In this document: positions 58,932 through 64,000 of the stretch, one piece after another | Layout: each line of letters opens with the position of its first letter | How positions within the stretch are numbered: position 1 is the stretch's first letter | DNA from: Lysobacterales bacterium | GTDB taxonomy: Bacteria; Pseudomonadota; Gammaproteobacteria; Xanthomonadales; Rhodanobacteraceae | Reading direction: 5' to 3' | NCBI GenBank assembly: GCA_016707485.1 | Contig: JADJHN010000003.1 | Coordinates: 558,001-622,000 of the forward strand | Length of the DNA: 64,000 nucleotides | The notes under the pieces: model-generated | Databases searched by the model: none | Seen by the model: only the letters and a program-made list of their open reading frames with translations | Told to the model about the DNA's origin: nothing | Made by a program: the position numbers and the translations under genes

Positions 58932-60224
58932 TCACGACAACTCCGCAAGTCGAATGCGCAACGCATCCAGACACAGGTCGGCTGCCGAGCCTGGCGACAC
59001 GCGCGCAGCCAGACTCGCTTCCGGGGTTCGCCCCTGGCCTGCGGCGCTGGCCGCTTCCGCGGCAGCCCGATAGGCATCGCGAAATGGAACGCCGGCTATC
59101 GCCGCCTCGATGGCGACATCGGTCGCATACATCGAAGGTTCGATGGCGGCACGCATGCGTGGCGCATCCCATTCCAGCTTTGCCAACAGGTCCGGTAGCA
59201 GGGCCAGTGCATCGAGACCGCGATGGAAACCGTGGAAGATCGCACCCTTGCTCGCCTGCAGATCCCGCTGGTAGCCACTTGGCAGCGACAGCAGCTGCTC
59301 GATCTCGGTGCGCGCCGCCGCGACGCTGGCATAGCTTGCACGCATCAACTCGATGACATCGGGATTGCGCTTGTTCGGCATGATCGAGCTGCCGGTCGTG
59401 TACTGCGCAGGAAGACGCACGAATGCAAACTCAGCCGTGGTGAACAGGGAAAGATCCCAGGCCAGGCGACGCAGATCAAGCACGGCCGCAGCGAGCGCAT
59501 CGAGTGCCGCCATCTCGAACTTGCCACGCGAAAGCTGCGCGTAGATCGGACTGATCTGCATGCGTGCGAAGCCGAGTTTGCGCGTCGTGTACTCGCGATC
59601 AAGCGGCAAGTTGACGCCATAGCCCGCCGCCGTGCCCAGCGGATTGGCATCGATCAGGGCCAGCGCCTGGCGCGCGCGCCATGCGTTGTCGATGAAGGCT
59701 TCGGCAAACGCCGCAAACCACATGGCCGTCGATGAGGCAACGGCACGCTGCAGGTGCGTGTAACCAGGCATCGGCAAGACATCGCGCCCGGCGCGATAAA
59801 TGCAGATGTTTGCAACGGCGGCGCAAATGGAAGACAACTCAAGCAGTTTCGCCTTGAGCCAGAGCCGACTCGCCACCAGAACCTGGTCGTTGCGACTGCG
59901 CCCGCTGTGCACCTTGCGTCCGGCATCGCCAAGCCGCTCGATCAGGCGCGCCTCGATTGCCGAATGGCCATCCTCGAAGCGATCATCGAGGACGAAGGCA
60001 GCGCTGCGGAAATCCGCACCGAGTTGCTCGAGTTCCCGAACCAGGTCCGCCGATTCCTGCGCAGTGACGATGTCGATTCGGGCGAGCCCCTCGACATGCG
60101 CCTTGCTCGCCTCGATGTCGAAGAGGAAGAACTCGCGGTCGAGGACGACGTCATCACCGGCGAGGAAGCGCATGATGCGCTGATCGGTTTCGACTCCTGA
60201 CTTCTGCCAGAGCAAATCACTCAT
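58932..60224 (-). CDS. argH: Argininosuccinate lyase
   Basis: A 430-residue fumarase-superfamily lyase that makes arginine and fumarate in the last step of the pathway. The signature is GSSIMPNKRNPDVIELMR; HSGRSRNDQV and GYTHLQRAVASS provide other active-site residues. It starts at ATG 60224, overlapping the argC stop (ATGA). Length and sequence match the Xanthomonas form, shorter than E. coli ArgH. Confidence 0.96.
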   Translation of the reverse strand: MSDLLWQKSGVETDQRIMRFLAGDDVVLDREFFLFDIEASKAHVEGLARIDIVTAQESADLVRELEQLGADFRSAAFVLDDRFEDGHSAIEARLIERLGDAGRKVHSGRSRNDQVLVASRLWLKAKLLELSSICAAVANICIYRAGRDVLPMPGYTHLQRAVASSTAMWFAAFAEAFIDNAWRARQALALIDANPLGTAAGYGVNLPLDREYTTRKLGFARMQISPIYAQLSRGKFEMAALDALAAAVLDLRRLAWDLSLFTTAEFAFVRLPAQYTTGSSIMPNKRNPDVIELMRASYASVAAARTEIEQLLSLPSGYQRDLQASKGAIFHGFHRGLDALALLPDLLAKLEWDAPRMRAAIEPSMYATDVAIEAAIAGVPFRDAYRAAAEAASAAGQGRTPEASLAARVSPGSAADLCLDALRIRLAELS

Positions 60225-61195
60225 GCCGCTGTCTCCGCCGGGGCCTTCGGGTTCGGAATTCCGTGCAGCTCGTCGAAGCCGAGGGCAAGATTGAGGTTCT
60301 GCAGCGCTTGCGTCGCCGCACCCTTGAGCAGGTTGTCGAGCGTGGCGACGACGACAACCCGCTTGCCGCCAGGTGCCATGGCAAAACCGCCAATCTCGGC
60401 ATGCTGGCGGCCGGCAATCCGGCTGACCCAGGGCGCGTCGTCGACAATCCCGACCAAGGCTTCATCGGCATAGTACTGGCGATAGCGTGCGATGATCTCC
60501 TCGCGCTGCATCGGTTGCCGCAGCCACAGGTTGACCGTCATCGTGATGCCGCGGAAATGCGGCGCGACATGCGGCATGAATTCGACGGGGATGCCAAGCT
60601 GGCGTGACACTTCGCGCTCGTGCACATGGCCGACGAGCGAGTACGGCATCAGGTTGTCGCGCAGTTTCTGCACATCGTTCTTGTCCGATGGCGTCGTTCC
60701 GGCGCCGGAGTAACCGGAAACGCCAAAGCATTGCGGCGGCCCGGCCAGCACATCGGCCAAGGGCGAAATCGCCAGTTGCATGGCCGTCGCGTAACAGCCC
60801 GGGTTGCTGATCCTGCGTTGCCCGGCATAGCGCGCACGGGTCAGCTCAGGCAAGCCGTAGTACCAGGACTCGTCAAAACGATGGTCGGCGGAAAGATCGA
60901 TGATGATGGTTTCCGGCGCACGCGCATCGAGCGCCTGCACAAACGGCGCGGCCTTGCCGTTCGGCAGGGCGAGGACGACGGCATCGACCGATCGTGCGGC
61001 AACCGCATCCGCATCCAGTGACTCGTAGCGAAGATCCCCGCTGTAGCCCCCAACATGGTCGGCAACGCGCTGGCCCTGCAGTTCGCGCGAGGAGACAAAG
61101 GCCAGCTCCAGGCCATCGTGCGCGGCAAGCAGGCGAATCAGCTCGGCCCCGGTATGCCCGCGCGCACCGACAATTCCGATGGTCCGCACCTTCAT
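60221..61195 (-). CDS. argC: N-acetyl-gamma-glutamyl-phosphate reductase
   Basis: A 324-residue reductase that makes N-acetylglutamate-5-semialdehyde. The NADP loop is IVGARGHTGAELIRLLA and the catalytic Cys is in ISNPGCYATAM; the histidine is in HVAPHFRGI. ATG 61195 overlaps the argB stop (ATGA), and the 3' end overlaps argH in the same way. The frame open to 61321 is not the start. Confidence 0.97.
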   Translation of the reverse strand: MKVRTIGIVGARGHTGAELIRLLAAHDGLELAFVSSRELQGQRVADHVGGYSGDLRYESLDADAVAARSVDAVVLALPNGKAAPFVQALDARAPETIIIDLSADHRFDESWYYGLPELTRARYAGQRRISNPGCYATAMQLAISPLADVLAGPPQCFGVSGYSGAGTTPSDKNDVQKLRDNLMPYSLVGHVHEREVSRQLGIPVEFMPHVAPHFRGITMTVNLWLRQPMQREEIIARYRQYYADEALVGIVDDAPWVSRIAGRQHAEIGGFAMAPGGKRVVVVATLDNLLKGAATQALQNLNLALGFDELHGIPNPKAPAETAA

Positions 61196-62529
61196 GCCGC
61201 GCACTCCGCGCGCGAAAGCAGGGTTGGCTGGCGCGACCGGCAATGTTCCACGCATTGCTCGATGGCCGCGAATCCCTCGATTCCATACCAGAACACTTTC
61301 CACTGTTCCATCTTGATGCATCCATCCGACTCGGCATGGTAAAACGGATTGACCGGATTGCCGTGGCGCGAACGCCAGAACAGGCGCGGATTCGCCTCGC
61401 GCATGACTTGCCAGACCGCACGACCGAGACCTTCGCCCTGGGCGTCGTCGAGCACGGCAAACTTGTCGAGATAGGTGAATCCACCAACCTCAAGCAGGAT
61501 CAACGCGGCTCGATAGTTTTCGCTGACGTAGGCACGAAACAGTGGCGTGCGCTCGAAATAGTCATCGACCAAGGGGCGCGCGAAACTCGACTCGATCAGC
61601 CCGCGCAGGCGCGGCAGGTCCAGCTCATCCCATGAATTTACCGCGAGCACCTTTTCGCCACGCCGGATCAACGTGCCGGAGCCCTTGTGGGTGAACAGCT
61701 CCTTGGCCAGTTCGGCGGGCCGGGTGATCGAAACCGACGAAGTCAGCGGCAGACGGTCCAGCAGATCCTTGATCTGCTCGATCTTCACGCGCATGCCCGA
61801 ATGCAGCCACGACTGCGCGATCAAGTGCGCGTACTCGGTCGACAGGTTGATCGAGTCGATGACATGGCCATCGCCATCGAGCAGCCCGCCCGTGCCGGTC
61901 AGGAAGATGATCTTGTACGGCTGCAAGACCTGCACGAGCTCGTTGGCGGCAAAATCGGCATTGATGTTGAGGATCTGGCCGCCAACGGTTTCACCCATGC
62001 TGGCGATCACCGGAATCGAGCCGGCATGCAGGCTGGCTTCGATCGGCGCGAGATTGACCCGGCTCACCTGGCCGACCAGACCGAGCCGGTCGCGATCGAG
62101 ATAGTCGGCCTCGAATACGCCGGCGGTGATCGAGGTGGCGCGGGTATCGGCTTCCTGCAGGGCCTCGACCAGCTTGAGGTTCTGCGCCTGGAACACCCGG
62201 CGCACGATAGCCAGCGCTGCCGGCGAGGTCACGCGCAAGCCGTCGATCGTGCGCTTTTCAATGCCGGCAGCTGCCAGTTCCGCGTCCAGTTGCGGACCGG
62301 CACCATGCACCACGATCGGGGTCAGGCCGACTTCCTGCAGGAACGCCAGCGACGAGGTCAACGCATCAAGGTCATCACGCAATATGGCGCCGCCGACCTT
62401 GACCACGGCGAAGCGCTTGGCGTCGATCTGCGAGAAGCGCTTGAGGTACTGCGAAATCTCCTTCGCGCTGGCCATGCTCGAAAGCAGGCGCACGATCGTC
62501 TGGCGAGTTTGCCGGGTTGCGCTATTCAT
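61192..62529 (-). CDS. argB: Bifunctional N-acetylglutamate kinase/synthase
   Basis: A 445-residue protein. The first 290 residues are an amino-acid-kinase fold (VVKVGGAILRDDL, VHGAGPQLDAEL, NINADFAANELV), and the last 150 are a GNAT-like domain (AALILLEVGGFTYLDKFAVL, GEGLGRAVWQVM) with NP/RLFWR substrate segments. This matches the NAGS/K fusions described from Xanthomonas campestris and Maricaulis, where one chain acetylates glutamate and phosphorylates the product. ATG 62529 overlaps argE' by eight bases. The open frame upstream to 62883 is antisense-like shadow. Confidence 0.95.
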   Translation of the reverse strand: MNSATRQTRQTIVRLLSSMASAKEISQYLKRFSQIDAKRFAVVKVGGAILRDDLDALTSSLAFLQEVGLTPIVVHGAGPQLDAELAAAGIEKRTIDGLRVTSPAALAIVRRVFQAQNLKLVEALQEADTRATSITAGVFEADYLDRDRLGLVGQVSRVNLAPIEASLHAGSIPVIASMGETVGGQILNINADFAANELVQVLQPYKIIFLTGTGGLLDGDGHVIDSINLSTEYAHLIAQSWLHSGMRVKIEQIKDLLDRLPLTSSVSITRPAELAKELFTHKGSGTLIRRGEKVLAVNSWDELDLPRLRGLIESSFARPLVDDYFERTPLFRAYVSENYRAALILLEVGGFTYLDKFAVLDDAQGEGLGRAVWQVMREANPRLFWRSRHGNPVNPFYHAESDGCIKMEQWKVFWYGIEGFAAIEQCVEHCRSRQPTLLSRAECAA

Positions 62530-63613
62530 GGATGATCCTGGACACCGATTCGGCATACGAATCGAGTTGATCGAGCGCCACCCATTCGTCGGCCGCGTGG
62601 GCCTGGGCAATGTCGCCGGGGCCGTAGACCAGGGCAACATGACCGGCCTGCGAAAACAGCGAAGCTTCGGTCCAGAAATCAACGGCGTTGCCAATGGGCA
62701 GCTGCAGGGCATCGGCCCAGTCGCGTGCGGCAAGTCGTCGTGATTCGGCATCGGCGATGCTGCCGGCCGGCAAGCTCGGGCCGCGAAAGGTTTCCGTGAA
62801 TTCGGCGGCTTGCGGGTTGGCGAATTCCCGGAAAGCCTGCAGCAGGCGATCGACGTCGGTCGAAGGCAATGGCCGCAATCCAAAACGCAGTTCAGCCGCC
62901 GGCGCGATCATGTTGGCCTTGATGCCGCCTTCGATGCGGCCGATGTTGAAACGCAGTCCGGTCAGGCCGCCGAAGCGTTCGTGCGCGAGGGCATCGACGT
63001 GCGCAAGCGCCAGGTTGCCCCAGCGGATTGCCTGATGCACGGCGCTGTCGGCGCTGGATTGCTGCGCCGATGCATGACCGGCGGTGCCGGCAAAACGCAT
63101 CAGTACCGAGCTGATGCCGCGATGTGCAAGCACGGCTTGCGCACGTGTGGGCTCGGCCACCAGCACGGCGTCATAGGGCAAGCCACGCGCAAGAAAGGCG
63201 GCAATGCAGCGTGGATCATTGGCTTCCTCGTCCGAGGTGAACAGGAAGGCGGCATCGCCCTGCGTGGCGTTTGCCGCAGCCACCAATGCGGCCGCGGCAC
63301 CCTTGATGTCGCAGGCACCGAGGCCGATCGCGCGGCCCTCGCCGACGCGCAAGACAAACGGATCCGCCGACCAGTGCGGCGAATCGGGTACCGTATCGAG
63401 ATGCACGTTGAAAAGGATTTTCGGCTTGCCGCGCGTCGCAAACAAACTGACCGCACCGGCACCATGATCGGAAATCTCGATCTCGAAACCGGGCAGGTTT
63501 CTGCGCAGGTAGTCGAAGATGCCATCGCTGTCGATCGCGCGCGGCGGATTGCGCGTATCGAAGGCAACCATGGCGCGCAGATGATCGAGCGTGGCGGTCA
63601 GCAGTTCGCTCAC
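62522..63613 (-). CDS. argE: M20 family N-acetylcitrulline/acetylornithine deacetylase
   Basis: A 363-residue M20 metallohydrolase. Zinc ligands are H in NVHLDTVP, D in GACDIKGA, E in TSDEEAND, E in AEPTRAQ and H in AQAHAADEW. It lies directly behind argG and ahead of the fused argB, the arrangement of Xanthomonas ArgE', which removes the acetyl group from N-acetylcitrulline. The start is GTG 63613, overlapping the argG stop. Final substrate assignment depends on whether argF' (acetylornithine carbamoyltransferase) is upstream, outside the window. Confidence 0.9.
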   Translation of the reverse strand: MSELLTATLDHLRAMVAFDTRNPPRAIDSDGIFDYLRRNLPGFEIEISDHGAGAVSLFATRGKPKILFNVHLDTVPDSPHWSADPFVLRVGEGRAIGLGACDIKGAAAALVAAANATQGDAAFLFTSDEEANDPRCIAAFLARGLPYDAVLVAEPTRAQAVLAHRGISSVLMRFAGTAGHASAQQSSADSAVHQAIRWGNLALAHVDALAHERFGGLTGLRFNIGRIEGGIKANMIAPAAELRFGLRPLPSTDVDRLLQAFREFANPQAAEFTETFRGPSLPAGSIADAESRRLAARDWADALQLPIGNAVDFWTEASLFSQAGHVALVYGPGDIAQAHAADEWVALDQLDSYAESVSRIIHE

Positions 63614-64000
63614 GCGCCGTTCCCCCGATTCACTTCGGCCCACAAGGTCGAACTCATGCCATAGAGGCGAATGAACCCTTCGGCTTCGGCGACGCCCCAA
63701 TCGGCGGATTGCGCATAGGTTGCGCCCTTGGCGTTGAGGATATGCGGCGAGGCGATCGCTACCGCATGCACGCTGCCGCCACGCGTTTCCAGCGTGACCT
63801 CGCCATTGACGCAGCGCTGGCTTGATTCGAGGAACGCTTCGAGATCGGCCTTCAATGGATCATGGAAGAAACCTTCGTAGACCAGCTCGACCCATTGCTT
63901 CGCCACGACCGACTTGAAGCGGTTCTGTGCCTTCGACAAAACGGCTTCCTCGAGTGCCCGGTGCGCCGTGAGCAAGGCGATCAGGCCGGGCGCTTCGTAG
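63610..64000 (-). CDS. argG: Argininosuccinate synthase (5' part beyond the right edge)
   Basis: The C-terminal 129 residues of argininosuccinate synthase, which joins citrulline and aspartate. EAPGLIALLTAHRALEEAVL, the KWVELVYEGFFHDPLK-type stretch, VNGEVTLETRGGSVHA and YAQSADWGVAEAEGF are the family's C-terminal half. The frame is open to base 64000, so the start is outside the window. The stop overlaps the GTG of argE'. Confidence 0.95.
   Translation of the reverse strand, partial: YEAPGLIALLTAHRALEEAVLSKAQNRFKSVVAKQWVELVYEGFFHDPLKADLEAFLESSQRCVNGEVTLETRGGSVHAVAIASPHILNAKGATYAQSADWGVAEAEGFIRLYGMSSTLWAEVNRGNGA

Noticed and set aside
62530..62883. N-terminal extension of argB to 563 residues
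   Set aside because: It overlaps the 3' end of argE' in another frame and has no family likeness; the overlapping ATG at 62529 gives the normal length.

Overview
The window is GC-rich, densely packed bacterial chromosome. Gene content and order point to a gammaproteobacterium of the order Lysobacterales (Xanthomonadales), probably close to Rhodanobacteraceae or Dokdonella-like lineages. The evidence is: tpiA-secG-tRNA-Leu-nuoABCDEFG on one strand; a Xanthomonas-type HisS; an arginine cluster with a kinase-synthase fusion and an acetylated-intermediate deacetylase next to argG; an ECF sigma/Ser-Thr kinase pair; and a TonB receptor beside a TPR-sulfotransferase. The assignment is inference from protein families and synteny, not from a marker search. 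No rRNA, CRISPR array, transposase or prophage gene was seen.

Layout. 1-7912 (minus): tpiA, secG, tRNA-Leu(GAG) and the respiratory complex I genes nuoA to nuoG, with nuoG cut by the left edge. 8050-12000: a short-chain dehydrogenase, a class V aminotransferase-fold enzyme and a TIGR03032-like protein. 12012-18239: a secreted double beta-helix protein, divergent from an ECF sigma factor translationally coupled to a membrane Ser/Thr kinase with TPRs. 18402-25555: acyltransferase, 2OG-Fe(II) oxygenase, glmM, a dksA with a histone-like tail, yidD, pyrC and an M23 endopeptidase. 25613-33219: methyltransferase, PHB depolymerase, acylphosphatase, TlpA-like and YihY proteins, WrbA, DUF2069, an AidB-like dehydrogenase and a one-domain asparaginase. 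33349-36931 (minus): a tightly overlapped hisS, aromatic ammonia-lyase and Rieske ferredoxin operon.

37082-43700 is the accessory-looking part: tRNA-Pro(CGG) followed by a DUF433/PIN-like toxin-antitoxin pair and a 1669-residue single-chain restriction-modification enzyme (Mrr nuclease, SF2 helicase, adenine methylase, specificity region). A chromosomal palindromic repeat is inserted in frame near the end of this enzyme. Next to it sits a small FmdE-like gene behind a good Fur box, then a cysteine-synthase family gene. 45804-53298 (minus) holds an outer-membrane and periplasmic set: exported P1 peptidase, TPR-sulfotransferase, TonB receptor and M19 dipeptidase.

53357-56353: a Rieske oxygenase, a membrane methyltransferase and a PIG-L deacetylase. 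56440-64000 (minus): argG (cut by the right edge), argE', argB(A), argC, argH, proB and proA, most junctions overlapping or only a few bases apart. This is the arginine/proline block expected in organisms that carbamoylate N-acetylornithine instead of ornithine.

Non-coding signal worth attention: GGGAATA-type heptad arrays inserted inside the nuo operon and around glmM; a 22-bp inverted-repeat element at 29895-30002 whose edge recurs at 25556; possible leaderless promoters for the ECF sigma and the AidB-like gene; and a palindromic operator candidate upstream of the PHB depolymerase.
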